Assembly (NCBI RefSeq): GCF_001458395.1
Contig: NZ_CYSR01000007.1
Location: 1 to 64,000, forward strand
Length of the DNA: 64,000 nucleotides
Source: Leisingera aquaemixtae
GTDB taxonomy: Bacteria > Pseudomonadota > Alphaproteobacteria > Rhodobacterales > Rhodobacteraceae
Direction: 5' to 3'
Below are positions 25,713-35,500 of the stretch, piece by piece. The position numbers and the translations under genes are program-made. Every line of letters starts with the position of its first letter. Within the stretch, counting starts at the first letter, position 1. Under the pieces are notes generated by a model. It made no database searches. It was not told the DNA's origin and saw only the letters and a list, made by a program, of their open reading frames with translations.

Positions 25713-27212
25713 ATGTCTTTGCTTTTCAAACCGTTGATTTTCACCGCCTGCCTGCTGATGGCGGCAGGGGCGCAGGCTGCAAGCGACCGCATCGCCTTGG
25801 TCATCGGCGTGGCTGACTACCAGTACCTGCCGCCGCTGGAAAACACCCGCAACGATGCCGCCGCAATGGCGGACACGCTGGAGGGCATCGGCTTTGACGT
25901 CAGCCTGGCGCTGGATCCGGGCGCCGCGGAAATGGAGCAGCTGCTGCAGGATTTCGCCTTCCGCTCCGAAGTTGCCGATCTGGCGCTGGTCTATTTTGCA
26001 GGCCACGGGATCGAGGTTCAGGGCGAGAATTTCCTGATCCCGGCAGACGCCAAGGTGGCCGGGAACCGGGATGTGCAGCGCCAGTCGCTTTCGCTGAAAC
26101 AGCTGCTGGCGGCCGTGGACCGGGCCCGCAAGATGCGCATCGTGATCCTCGACAGCTGCCGCGACAACCCGCTGGGCGACTCGATTGCGCTGGAGCAAGG
26201 CGGCACCCAGGCCGCTGAAACCGCTGCCGCCACCCGCGGCGGCGGCGGCATGGCGCCGGCCGATCCGGACCGCGGCACGCTGGTGGCCTTTGCCGCCAAG
26301 GACGGCCAGGTGGCGCTGGACGGCAGCGGCAGCAACTCGCCTTACGCCACGGCGCTGATGGAGAAGATGGTGCAGCCGGGGCTGGAGATCAGCCTGATGT
26401 TCCGCCAGGTGCGCGACCGGGTGCTGGAAACCACCGGCAACCTGCAGGAACCCCATACCTACGGCTCGCTGACCGGCGTGCCGTTCTATCTGGCCGGCCC
26501 GGGCGCAAATGACGCCCCGGTTTCCGTAGCCGATGCCTCTGCCGCCTGGGCCGCGCTGAAACCCGACCAGGAGGAGCAGCTGCTGGCGCTGGCCGACCTT
26601 GGCGATACCCGGTCGATGCTGGGACTGGCCTATATCCGTCTGAACCCGAATGAGGGCCGGTTCGATCCCAAGGCGGCCGTGGATTTCCTGCAGCGCGCCG
26701 CGGATGCGGGCTCCCCGGAAGCGCAGTTTGAGCTGGCCAAGCTGTATGAGCGCGGCACCGGCGTCGACGCCGATCCGGCCAGGGCATTGGAGCTGTATCA
26801 GGCGGCGGCGGCCCAGGATTTTGCCGATGCGATCAACGATCTTGGCTTTTTGCATTACCAGGGCGGGCTTGGCCTGCGCGCCAACCCGAAGAAAGCGCTG
26901 ACGTTCTTTGAGCGCGCTGCCGACCTGCGCCATCCGCAGGCCCAGTTCAATTTCGCCGCCCTGATCGATGACGGGCTGATCCCGTCAAAAGGCCCCGAGG
27001 ATTCAGCCCATTACCTTTATGCGGCGCTGCGCAGCGGCAGTTCTGATGTGCTCAACCTGCTGAGCGAACGCCCCAAGATGTTCACCGCAGAGACCCGGCG
27101 CGCGCTGCAGCGAAAGCTGAAAGACAATAATTTCTATGCGGGCGCGATTGACGGCGATTTCGGGCCGGGCACCCAAAGGGGGATCCGCCAGGCCTACGGG
27201 CTGGAAGGGTAA
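25713..27212 (+). CDS. secreted caspase-like peptidase with Sel1 repeats and peptidoglycan-binding end
   Basis: A 499-residue exported protein. The signal peptide ends near AQA (residue 22). Residues 25 to about 265 form a caspase-like (C14) domain with catalytic His98 in YFAGHG and Cys149 in LDSCRDNPL. Then come about three to four Sel1-type helical repeats (about 305-445, for example AAVDFLQRAADAGSPEAQFE) and a C-terminal peptidoglycan-binding-1-like motif (AGAIDGDFGPGTQRGIRQ). The ATG at 25713 is chosen because it starts the signal peptide. It lies between the che operon and T6SS-linked genes. Substrate and role are unknown, but the domains suggest periplasmic proteolysis tied to the cell wall. 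Confidence 0.88.
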   Translation: MSLLFKPLIFTACLLMAAGAQAASDRIALVIGVADYQYLPPLENTRNDAAAMADTLEGIGFDVSLALDPGAAEMEQLLQDFAFRSEVADLALVYFAGHGIEVQGENFLIPADAKVAGNRDVQRQSLSLKQLLAAVDRARKMRIVILDSCRDNPLGDSIALEQGGTQAAETAAATRGGGGMAPADPDRGTLVAFAAKDGQVALDGSGSNSPYATALMEKMVQPGLEISLMFRQVRDRVLETTGNLQEPHTYGSLTGVPFYLAGPGANDAPVSVADASAAWAALKPDQEEQLLALADLGDTRSMLGLAYIRLNPNEGRFDPKAAVDFLQRAADAGSPEAQFELAKLYERGTGVDADPARALELYQAAAAQDFADAINDLGFLHYQGGLGLRANPKKALTFFERAADLRHPQAQFNFAALIDDGLIPSKGPEDSAHYLYAALRSGSSDVLNLLSERPKMFTAETRRALQRKLKDNNFYAGAIDGDFGPGTQRGIRQAYGLEG

Positions 27213-27306
27213 GCGCCCGGGTTCCCGCGGATGCCTCCGCTTCATGGATTGTTCGTCCTTGCGCGCGTCTTTTCCTGAACAGGCCCTTGCGCAGAGAAGC
27301 CGGCCC

Positions 27307-28149
27307 TTACAGCTGCCCTTCGGCCAGCCATTGATCCAGCTGGCGGCGGCTGATTTCGAAATGCATGCTGTCCTCGCGGCGGAACCCCGCGCCCCAGACC
27401 CAGCCCTGGTCGTAAAAGAAATCCGCCATGATGGTCAGCCCCAGCTGGGTCTTGCCATCGGTGAAATTGTCCAGCTTGCCGTCGATGTTCAGGTCGACAG
27501 CCAGGCCATAGCTGTGGGTGGAGAGCGCGCTGAGCGTGCCGCGGATCCGGCGCACGCAGAGCGCTCCGGCCGTATTGATCCGGGCATAAAGATCGGGATC
27601 CGCCTGACGGATGTTCTCGAACACAACCTTCAGGCTTTCGATGGCCGGGCGCAGCATGCTGACCCGGATCGGCCCGACCTGCTCTGTTACCAGCTTCTCC
27701 TTGAGGTCCGGATTGGTCATCGGCTGGCAGGTGTCGTTCAGATCTTCCCGCGGGCGGCCTAGCTTTTCCGTCAGATAGCTGCCGCCCGTCACCTTCAGCC
27801 CGCGGTTCACGTTCAGCCGGTCGGCGATCAGCACCACCTGCGCATAATCGAGATCCGCGCCGCCGGTCTGGTTCCAGATCGCGGCCTCGCCGGCCGCATC
27901 ATCTGTGAAAGGGGTTCCGGTGCCTGCCCCTCCCGCGGGCAGGCTGGCAAGCTCGTTCTGCAGGTCGGTCATCCGGGCCTGCAGATCCTCGACCTGCTGG
28001 CGCAGCATCTCGATCTCGATCCGCGCGGTGGAATCCACCCCGCCGGCCCCCTGGTAATCTTCTTCGCTCAGCAGCCAGCTGAGCCCGAACCAGACAGCCG
28101 GAGCCAGCACCAGGCCAATGGCGATTATGACGGCTGGCAGAACCCGCAT
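27307..28149 (-). CDS. membrane-anchored M15-family peptidase (peptidoglycan carboxypeptidase-like)
   Basis: A 280-residue protein with an N-terminal membrane anchor (about residues 3-27), a coiled-coil stretch (EIEMLRQQVEDLQARMTDLQ region, about 43-65) and a C-terminal zinc peptidase domain. The zinc motif SxHxxGxAxD appears as STHSYGLAVD, and the third ligand as SMHFEIS. M15 enzymes trim D-Ala-D-Ala or L-Ala-D-Glu in peptidoglycan. GGGAGG sits just before the ATG at 28149. An in-frame ATG at 28176 is the alternative. It is convergent with the caspase-like gene and divergent from the OmpA gene. Confidence 0.85.
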   Translation of the reverse strand: MRVLPAVIIAIGLVLAPAVWFGLSWLLSEEDYQGAGGVDSTARIEIEMLRQQVEDLQARMTDLQNELASLPAGGAGTGTPFTDDAAGEAAIWNQTGGADLDYAQVVLIADRLNVNRGLKVTGGSYLTEKLGRPREDLNDTCQPMTNPDLKEKLVTEQVGPIRVSMLRPAIESLKVVFENIRQADPDLYARINTAGALCVRRIRGTLSALSTHSYGLAVDLNIDGKLDNFTDGKTQLGLTIMADFFYDQGWVWGAGFRREDSMHFEISRRQLDQWLAEGQL

Positions 28150-28266
28150 ATACCCTCCCGGTTCACCTGCGCCCATTTCAATCTTTCAGTGCGCGGCAAG
28201 TAAACCCCCTGTTTACAACTTGCCGGAAACACCGTGTTTTTTTCCGCCGCAGGCCTTTGCCCGGCA

Positions 28267-28293
28267 TTGGCAGGCAGCAGGTGCTGGTATAAG
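28267..28293 (+). promoter_or_regulatory. candidate sigma-70 promoter of the OmpA-domain gene
   Basis: TTGGCA (28267-28272) and an extended minus-10 TGGTATAAG (TATAAG at 28288-28293) are separated by 15 bases, about 40 bases before the ATG at 28333. The spacer is shorter than ideal, but the extended minus-10 may compensate. Confidence 0.35.
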
Positions 28294-28332
28294 CTGCCAG
28301 CGAAGTTGCAACGGTAGGAAAGGGCGCTGAGC

Positions 28333-28908
28333 ATGATCCCCCTGAAAGGAATTTTCGCAAGCGTTCTGGGCGCCGGCCTCATTTTCGCACCGCTGGCGCA
28401 GGCGCAGTCGAACGGCGGTGAACTGTCGGTTGAGGAAATCACCGAGGCCTTCAAAAAGCAGAAGACCCGCGGCTTGGTGATCGTGCCCAGCAGCACGGAC
28501 CAGACCCAGGACACGGCGCAGGAAACCGCGACCGTGGCGGCCGCCGCCGAGGAATACAATCCGGTGGACCAGCAGGCCCAGATCAATGTCCAGATCTCCT
28601 TTGACTTTGACAGCGCGGCGCTGCGGGCGGACCAGGCGCCCAAGCTGGCCAATATGTGCGAGTCGATGAAACTGATGGACGGCACCGTGTTCCAGATCAT
28701 CGGCCATACCGACAGCTCCGGCTCCGCTGCTTATAATGAGCGGCTGTCGCTGCTGCGCGCGCAGGAAGTGCGCCGCCACCTGATCAGCGCCTGCGGCGTG
28801 CCCGAAGATATGCTGAAGGCAATCGGCATGGGCGAGACCGCGCCTTTCAATCAGGACAACCCGCGTGCGGATGAAAACCGCCGCGTCGAATTCCAGGCCC
28901 TGGGCTAA
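28333..28908 (+). CDS. OmpA-domain envelope protein
   Basis: A 191-residue exported protein. The signal peptide ends near AQAQ (about residue 25), then a low-complexity Gln/Thr/Ala spacer, then an OmpA C-terminal peptidoglycan-binding domain with the pattern GHTDSSGSAAYNERLSLLRAQEV. It has no predicted beta barrel, so it is probably a periplasmic or lipoprotein-like peptidoglycan-binding protein. The position 44 bp upstream of ppkA suggests cotranscription and a possible link to T6SS anchoring, but that is inference. Confidence 0.88.
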   Translation: MIPLKGIFASVLGAGLIFAPLAQAQSNGGELSVEEITEAFKKQKTRGLVIVPSSTDQTQDTAQETATVAAAAEEYNPVDQQAQINVQISFDFDSAALRADQAPKLANMCESMKLMDGTVFQIIGHTDSSGSAAYNERLSLLRAQEVRRHLISACGVPEDMLKAIGMGETAPFNQDNPRADENRRVEFQALG

Positions 28909-28952
28909 GCCCGGCTTGGACTCGCGGCGGACTGCAGGCCAGGGAGAACTAC

Positions 28953-31118
28953 ATGCTTGAATCGCGCCCTGGCGACTTGTTCCAGCCGGGTGATCTGCTG
29001 AACAATACCTACCGGATCGAAGGATTGCTGGGGCGCGGCGGCACCTCGGATGTCTACAAGGCGCGCTCGGAAATCTCCGGCAACCTGGTGGCCCTGAAGG
29101 TGCTGAAGCAGGAGCTTGCCGCCAACGAGGACTTTACCGTCCTGATGGCGCGCGAGGAGAATATCCGCGAAATCCGCCATGCCGCGGTGGTGCGCTATTC
29201 GGAAAACCACCGCACGCCGGACGGCCATATCTACCTGCTGATGGATTACATCGACGGCCCCGGCCTCGACAAGCGGCTGAAACAGGGGCCGATGGCGGCC
29301 GAAGATCTGCTGGTGATCTGCCGCCGCGTGGCCGAAGGGCTGCAGGCGGCGCATGCCCGCAATATCGTCCACCGCGACCTGAGCCCGGACAACATCATCC
29401 TGCGGGGCGGCGACCCGGCAGAGGCGGTGATCATCGACTTTGGCATTGCCAAGGACACCAACCCGGGCGCCCAGACCATTGTCGGCAATGAATTTGCGGG
29501 CAAGTATTCCTATGCCGCGCCGGAGCAGATGAGCGGCCAGACCGACGCGCGCTCGGACATCTATTCGCTGGGCGCGCTGCTGCTTGCCAACTTCCGCGGC
29601 GCCGCGCCCAAGCTCGGCGCCAACCCGATGGAAGTGGTTGAGAACAAGCAGAAACCGCTGGATACCAGCGGTGTGCCGGAACCCCTAAGGACGCTGATCG
29701 GCCGGATGTGCGCCCCGGACCCGGATGACCGGTTCCAAAGCGCGGGCGAGGTGCTGGCGTTTCTCGACAATCCCGACGGCGGCAGCCTGGCGGACGTGCT
29801 GGACGGACCCGCAGCCGAAGATGCCACCATCATCGTGCCGCAAACCCGCCAGCCGGCGCCGCTTCCCCCGCCGGACCCGGCGCGCGAAACCGCGCAGGGG
29901 AAAAAGAGTGGGCGCGGCGGCCTGTGGGCGGCGCTGGCGGTTCTGCTGCTGCGCGGCGGCGGCGGCGCGGGGGCCTATTTCTCCGGCATGCTCGACAGCT
30001 TCATGGGGCCGTCTTATCCGGTTGTCCGCCCCTATTCGCTGATTGCGGAAAAACCGGCGGACGGGCCGGTGCAGATCGTTGGCAACGTGCCCTCGGAAGC
30101 CACCCGCGACGCCCTGCTGGCGCTGGCTGAGGACGCGGATCTGACCCTGGCCTCCGGCGCAATCGCCGAGACCTGGGGCGCCGATCTGCTGGACACGGTA
30201 AGGCCGCTTGAGGGCCTGCGCGAATGGCGGCTGGTGGTCAGCAACAACAAGGCCCGCCTGACCGGCACGACCAGCGACACCAACGTTGCCGAAATGCTGA
30301 ACGAACGCTTCCGCAACGGCCTGCCCGGGGCGCTGGAAGGCAAGGCGGAAATCCGGTTCGAACTGCCGATGCTGCCGGTGGCAGAGGTCAAGGCGATCAT
30401 GGACACCTTTGCTGATTGCGGCCCGCTGGTTCGCGACGGGAACGGCCATTATGACGGTTATGCGCCGGCCGACCCGATCCTGATCAGCGGCCGCGTCGCC
30501 AGCACCGCCACCCGGCTGGAGCTGTTCGACGCGCTGCGCGCCCTGGCCCATGAGCGCCAGGTGGTGCTGGATGTCGAAGTGCTGAACGACTCTCTGTGTG
30601 TGGTGGAGCAGCACCTGCCCAAAGCCCCCTCCGGCGGTGCCGAAGTGGAATTCGCGGTGGGCGGCTCGACGGTGGAGCCCAACCCCTCCGGCCGGTTCTT
30701 TGTCGGGGAAAACCCGGTAATCGACGTGGTGCTGCCGGGGGATGTGACCGACGGCTACCTGACGGTGTCGGTTCTGGATGTCTCTGGCAATGTGTTCCAC
30801 CTGCTGCCCAATATCGCGCGCCCGGACAATGCGGTGGCCAGCCTGCGCGGCGGGGCTGCGGGCGACGTGCCGGTGCGGGTGGCCTACAGCCTGGAGGAAT
30901 CCGCATCCGGCGGCGGCATCGCCTTTAAGGTGGATGATAGCACCCTGGGCAAAAGCAAGGTGCTGGTGCTGCATTCGTCGGAGCCGCTGTTTGACGGGAT
31001 GCGCCCGACCTCGGAAAGCGCCGTCGGCTTTGCCGAAGCCCTGCAGGCCAGTTACGAGGCCGATTCCAGCCGCATCCGCTCGCTTGACAGCCGCGTTCTT
31101 GTCACCGCCAAACCCTGA
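28953..31118 (+). CDS. ppkA: T6SS-associated Ser/Thr protein kinase (PpkA type)
   Basis: A 721-residue eukaryotic-like kinase. The N-terminal kinase domain has a glycine loop LGRGGTSDVYKA, Lys49 in VALKV, catalytic HRDLSPDN, DFG as IIDFGIAK and YAAPEQ. One hydrophobic segment near residues 328-345 (interrupted by an Arg-Gly run) should place the remaining roughly 370 residues in the periplasm. That part contains two BON/OmpA-like repeats and a DUF4384-like beta domain (about 565-650). In known systems PpkA phosphorylates the FHA protein (TagH here) to switch on T6SS and PppA reverses it. Convergent with pppA. Confidence 0.9.
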   Translation: MLESRPGDLFQPGDLLNNTYRIEGLLGRGGTSDVYKARSEISGNLVALKVLKQELAANEDFTVLMAREENIREIRHAAVVRYSENHRTPDGHIYLLMDYIDGPGLDKRLKQGPMAAEDLLVICRRVAEGLQAAHARNIVHRDLSPDNIILRGGDPAEAVIIDFGIAKDTNPGAQTIVGNEFAGKYSYAAPEQMSGQTDARSDIYSLGALLLANFRGAAPKLGANPMEVVENKQKPLDTSGVPEPLRTLIGRMCAPDPDDRFQSAGEVLAFLDNPDGGSLADVLDGPAAEDATIIVPQTRQPAPLPPPDPARETAQGKKSGRGGLWAALAVLLLRGGGGAGAYFSGMLDSFMGPSYPVVRPYSLIAEKPADGPVQIVGNVPSEATRDALLALAEDADLTLASGAIAETWGADLLDTVRPLEGLREWRLVVSNNKARLTGTTSDTNVAEMLNERFRNGLPGALEGKAEIRFELPMLPVAEVKAIMDTFADCGPLVRDGNGHYDGYAPADPILISGRVASTATRLELFDALRALAHERQVVLDVEVLNDSLCVVEQHLPKAPSGGAEVEFAVGGSTVEPNPSGRFFVGENPVIDVVLPGDVTDGYLTVSVLDVSGNVFHLLPNIARPDNAVASLRGGAAGDVPVRVAYSLEESASGGGIAFKVDDSTLGKSKVLVLHSSEPLFDGMRPTSESAVGFAEALQASYEADSSRIRSLDSRVLVTAKP

Positions 31119-31154
31119 CCCGGCAGGCGGACCCCTGTAAAAGCAGCGGCTTGG

Positions 31155-31880
31155 CTACAGGACATCTATCACGACGGCGGTGATGTTGTCCGCGCCGCCG
31201 CCGTCCAGCGCGATCTGGATCAGCCGGTCGCCAACCGTTTCCAGCGGCGTGCTGCCAAGAACATCCGCGAGGATCGCAAAGGTGGCGTATTTGGTCAGCC
31301 CGTCAGAACAGATCAGGAAGCGGTCGCCGGGCACCGTGCCGCCGCGCACCTTGTCGATTTCCAGCTCTTCACCGACCCCGACGGCGCGGGTGATCGCGTT
31401 GGATTGCGGATGCTGGTCGGCCTCGTCCCAGGTCATCGTGCCCGCCAGAACAAACTCCGCCACCGCCGAATGATCTTCGGTCAGCATCTCGATCCGGCCA
31501 TTGCGCAGCCGGTAGATCCGGCTGTCCCCGGCCCAGAGGCCGACGAAATGCTGGTTCGCCATGATCAGCGCGGCAACGGTTGAACCGATGGTGCCGCCGC
31601 CGCGGGAGGCGGCTTCGGCCCGGATGGCCTGGTGCGCGGTCTGGATCGCGTCCCGCAGCGCATGCATCCGCGCCGCCGGGTCCAGCCCCTGCGGGATCGT
31701 CGCAACCGCATCGGCAATCAGGCGGCTGGCGAAGTCGCCGGCCTGGTGTCCGCCCATGCCATCGGCCACCAGCCAGATGTCATGCTCCGGCAGCGCCAGA
31801 ACGGCATCTTCGTTGATCTTGCGCTTCAGCCCCACGTGGGTCTGCGCGGTATAGCGGTATTTGCGCATCGGGTTCATCAT
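31155..31880 (-). CDS. pppA: T6SS-associated PP2C-type phosphatase PppA
   Basis: Metal-dependent Ser/Thr phosphatase, 241 residues, PPM/PP2C family. Conserved acidic metal motifs are present: KINEDAV near residue 22, VADGMGGHQAGD near 40, LLICSDGLTKY-like FLICSDGL near 190 and GGADNITAVVID at the C terminus. It counteracts PpkA on TagH in characterised T6SS loci. Its ATG overlaps the tagF stop (ATGA-type), so it is the last gene of the large minus-strand T6SS operon. Confidence 0.94.
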   Translation of the reverse strand: MMNPMRKYRYTAQTHVGLKRKINEDAVLALPEHDIWLVADGMGGHQAGDFASRLIADAVATIPQGLDPAARMHALRDAIQTAHQAIRAEAASRGGGTIGSTVAALIMANQHFVGLWAGDSRIYRLRNGRIEMLTEDHSAVAEFVLAGTMTWDEADQHPQSNAITRAVGVGEELEIDKVRGGTVPGDRFLICSDGLTKYATFAILADVLGSTPLETVGDRLIQIALDGGGADNITAVVIDVL

Positions 31881-32548
31881 GAGACCCCGGCCCCCGCCCA
31901 GACCGGCGCGCCCAGGTCAAACAGTCCCAGCGCCACAGCGCCTTGCGGCAGACCCCTGCAGGCCAGCGTTCGCGGCACACCGTCCAGAACCGCGGTCCAC
32001 AGGCTGCAATCCGCCAGCCGGGCGCCATCCGATGCGGCTGTCAGCCTCTCCGCGCCCTGGGCCCCGGCCAGAACCACCGTCATCCCCGCTGCGGCCTCGG
32101 CGCCAGCGGCCGGTGCCGCCGGCGCCGGTATCTCTGCGAGTGTCGCCGCCAGGCGGTCCTTGGTCATCGTGTCCTCCAATGCATCCAGCGCCACATCCTC
32201 CAGCCGTTCAAATAATGCGGCCTCGCCGAAATGGTACGGCCCCGCCGCCCCCTGCCCCGGCACACCCGCCATCAGCGTCAGCGGAAACCGGCGCCCCACG
32301 CGGTCGACCGACGGCATCATAACGCCCATCACCGTCCCCGCGCCGGCCAGTCCGGCAGGCAAGGTGAACCGCCAGATTGGCGCGGTCATGTAATGCGCGT
32401 CAAACCCGGCGCCATACGCGGCCCTGCCGTCCAGCATGATCTTCTGCAGCCAGGCGTCCCACACCCGCACAAAACCGCCCGGCGTGTTCAGCCGGAAGAA
32501 GTCCCCGGCTGACGGCATCTTACCGAAGGCCCCGAACCCCGCCATCAC
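31877..32548 (-). CDS. tagF: T6SS regulator TagF
   Basis: A 223-residue TagF-family protein, beginning (M)MAGFGAFGKMPSAGDFFR, the conserved family opening, and containing MMPSVDRVGRRFPLTL. TagF represses T6SS assembly post-translationally through TagH in Pseudomonas and Agrobacterium. In Agrobacterium TagF and PppA are fused. Here they are separate but overlap. The start may be the GTG at 32548 or the adjacent ATG at 32545. Both overlap the tssM stop. Confidence 0.9.
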   Translation of the reverse strand: MMAGFGAFGKMPSAGDFFRLNTPGGFVRVWDAWLQKIMLDGRAAYGAGFDAHYMTAPIWRFTLPAGLAGAGTVMGVMMPSVDRVGRRFPLTLMAGVPGQGAAGPYHFGEAALFERLEDVALDALEDTMTKDRLAATLAEIPAPAAPAAGAEAAAGMTVVLAGAQGAERLTAASDGARLADCSLWTAVLDGVPRTLACRGLPQGAVALGLFDLGAPVWAGAGVS

Positions 32549-35500
32549 ATCGACTTCGGGCAGCTGAACTTTGCCATCGCCGGCAGGGCGAAGGGGTTGA
32601 TGACCGAGCCGGACTGCAGCTCAAACAGCGCCAGCCGGCCGCCCACGCGGAAGTTCACCCGCCGCCGGTCGGACACATTGGTGCGCCGCACCTCTGCCGC
32701 GTCCAGCAGCCGGAACCAGGCCCAGGGCCCGTCGCGCGACAGCACGTTCTCGGCATCGCGCTTTTGCGGCAGCAGCGTCAGCCGCGCCAGCCCGACCGAG
32801 CCGGGCCAGGTCACCGCCACCGGCGTCGGCGCGCCGGAGCGGTGATTGTAGGCCACCTTGGTGCCGTCGATTTCCAGCAGCACCTCCTTGGCCTTGGGAT
32901 CCAGCGCGTTGACGGTGATCTGGAAGTTCACCGTCGGCTGCGGCCCGTCCGCAAAAAACGCCTCCTTGATCTCGGCCGCATATTGCATCTGCTGCAGCAC
33001 CGCCGGGCTGATGCCCAGGTCGACGTCATTGACGCGCTTCCAGGTCCAGGGCCGGCTGCGGGTATCGACGTATTTCATCAGATGCTCGTTGAAGAAACTG
33101 TCGATCATCCCCTCCGGCGCAAACAGCTTGGCAAAATCCGCCATTGCCACATCGGCCCGCGCCGAGCGGTTGAACGGATAGCGGTTCGCCAGCGCCTGTT
33201 CGCAGAACGGCAGCACCGCCGATTGCCAGCGCGCGTTGATGGAGGCGCGGGTGCCCTCGGATGTGATCCCCGATGAGCCCGCCGAGATCTGCGTTGCCCA
33301 GCGGGGCAGCGGCCCGCCCATGCGGCTGGCGGTCTGCTGGAACTGCAGCAGGGCCTGGCCGCTCTGGCCGCCGGCCGCCACGCCGGAAAAGGACATCTTG
33401 TTCAGCTCCTGATAGACCAGTTGCAGCTGCCCCATCAGGTCATCCAGCTGCGACGGCTGCCCCTCGGGCCGGTTGACCAGATCATAAAGCCACTGGAACC
33501 GCTCCTGCACATAGGCCCCCGGCGGCTTGGCTGTCTCTCCCGGCGCATTGGCGGCGGAATTGACCAGCGCCTCCAGCAGGATCTGCCCCTGGATCGACAG
33601 GTTCGACCGGGATTCAATCGCCGCAACCTGCTGCGCACCCGCTGCCAGAGACCCCGCGTCCAGCACCGATTTGTCTTCGTTCAGCCGGGTTTCGTTGCTG
33701 ACTTCGGTCAGGATGTTGACGATGGGAGAGGTCGGCCCGGACAGCACATTGGTGACTTCCACCGCATGGGACAGCGATTCCAGCGGGATAATGTCGATGT
33801 CGCCCAGCATCTGGTCATAGCGGCTGATGTAGTCGTTGTAATAGAGGTCCAGCACATCGCGGCTGAGCTTCAGAAGCACCGCCTCATTCTGGGCTGCCTC
33901 GCTCTGTTCCCCCAGCACCCAGGCCTCGCGGTGGACGCGTTCGGCGACGCTGACCGCCTCTGGCAGGAACACGTTGTGGAAGCCGTCATAGGTGAAGATG
34001 CCTTCAATCCCATCATTCAGCGGCTTGCCGGAACTGCGCACCAGCACCCGCTTGACCGACGGCCCGCCCACATCGGTGATCCGCCATTTCGGCAGCGCGG
34101 TGGCCTGCTGCGAATTCAGGATGCCGTTATAGACCCGCTGCGCCAGCGGCATTTCCGACAGGATGTTCTGCGCCTGGGCGATCAGCGGGCCGTTGAGCGC
34201 AATCTCCTCCATCGGCTGCGACAGAAGCGCGGTCAGGTGATCCATCAGATCGGCGCGCAGCTGGGTGCGGGCAATGCCGGGATAGGCAATGTTTTCCCAG
34301 TCCAGCCGCATCCATTCCTTGACCAGATCGGGATTCATCGGCCCCTGCAGCCCCAGCATCAGGTAGATCTTCAGCGCCTCATACAGCGTGTCGGGGTTGT
34401 TCATGTTGCCCTCGATCTGCTGCTCCAGCCGCACCAGCAGCCGCGGCAGCAGCCGCTGGTTCAGCGCCGCACGATAGGTCTGTGCGGCCTGGGTGCCGAT
34501 CACCTCGCCCTGGTACAGGCCATAGGTCATCGCGCGCTCGGGCTCCGGGTCCGACAGCACCGGATTGCCCGGCATGTCGCGCAGGTTGTTCAGCGCCGCC
34601 ACCACCGGAACCAGGTCGGTGTCGCCCACCGGGCTGGGCGGCAGCTCTGCCGCTGCGGCCTGGTAGGCCGACACTTGACCCTCGGCCTGGGCGATCAGAT
34701 CGCTGTTCTTGAGATAGGACCGCACCCACAGCGTGCCCATTGCGATAGCCACCAGCACGGTGGCCGCAATCGCAATCCGCCGGGTCCAGCGGTAGCGGCG
34801 TTCGACCTTGTCGTCGGCCGACACCAGCCCCGCCTCCGGGAACATCACACCCTCGAACAGCCGGGTCAGGAAGAAACTGCGCCCGGTGCCCTGCCCCGAA
34901 CCAATCGCCTGCCGCCCGATGCCGAAGGTCTGCGCCATGCCAAGCATCAGCCGGTCAATCGGTGTGCCTTCCTGGGTGCCGGAGGTGAAATAGACCCCGC
35001 GCAGCATCTGCCGCTGCGCATAACGGCTGTCCTGAAACACCTCGGTCAGGAAGTCGCGCGCCACCGCGCGCATTGACGCCACCTGCGACGGGAAGCCGGC
35101 AATCAGCGCCCGGCGCTGATGATCGGTCTCGGTCTGCATCTTCTCCAACAGCTGCGCGTTGATTTGCCCCAGCAGCAGGCCGAACTCCTGGTCAAACGCG
35201 GCAATCGGCGGCTCTTCCTTCTTGCCCTTGGGCAGCGGCAGGGTGAACCCCCAGACCTGCTCGCGGTCCTCCTTGCCCAAGGAGTCATGGAATTCCTGGA
35301 AGCCGGCAATCAGGTCTGCTTTGGTGAACAGCACATAGACCGGGAAGCGCACACCCAGCTTCTGGCGCAGTTCCTCCAGGCGGTGGCGCACGGCAGCGGC
35401 GTGGCTTTTCTGGGTGATCTCATCCTGCAAGCTGAGGTCGGACAGCGAGATCGCGACGATGGCACCGTTGATCGGCTGCCGCTTGCGGTACTTTTTCAAG

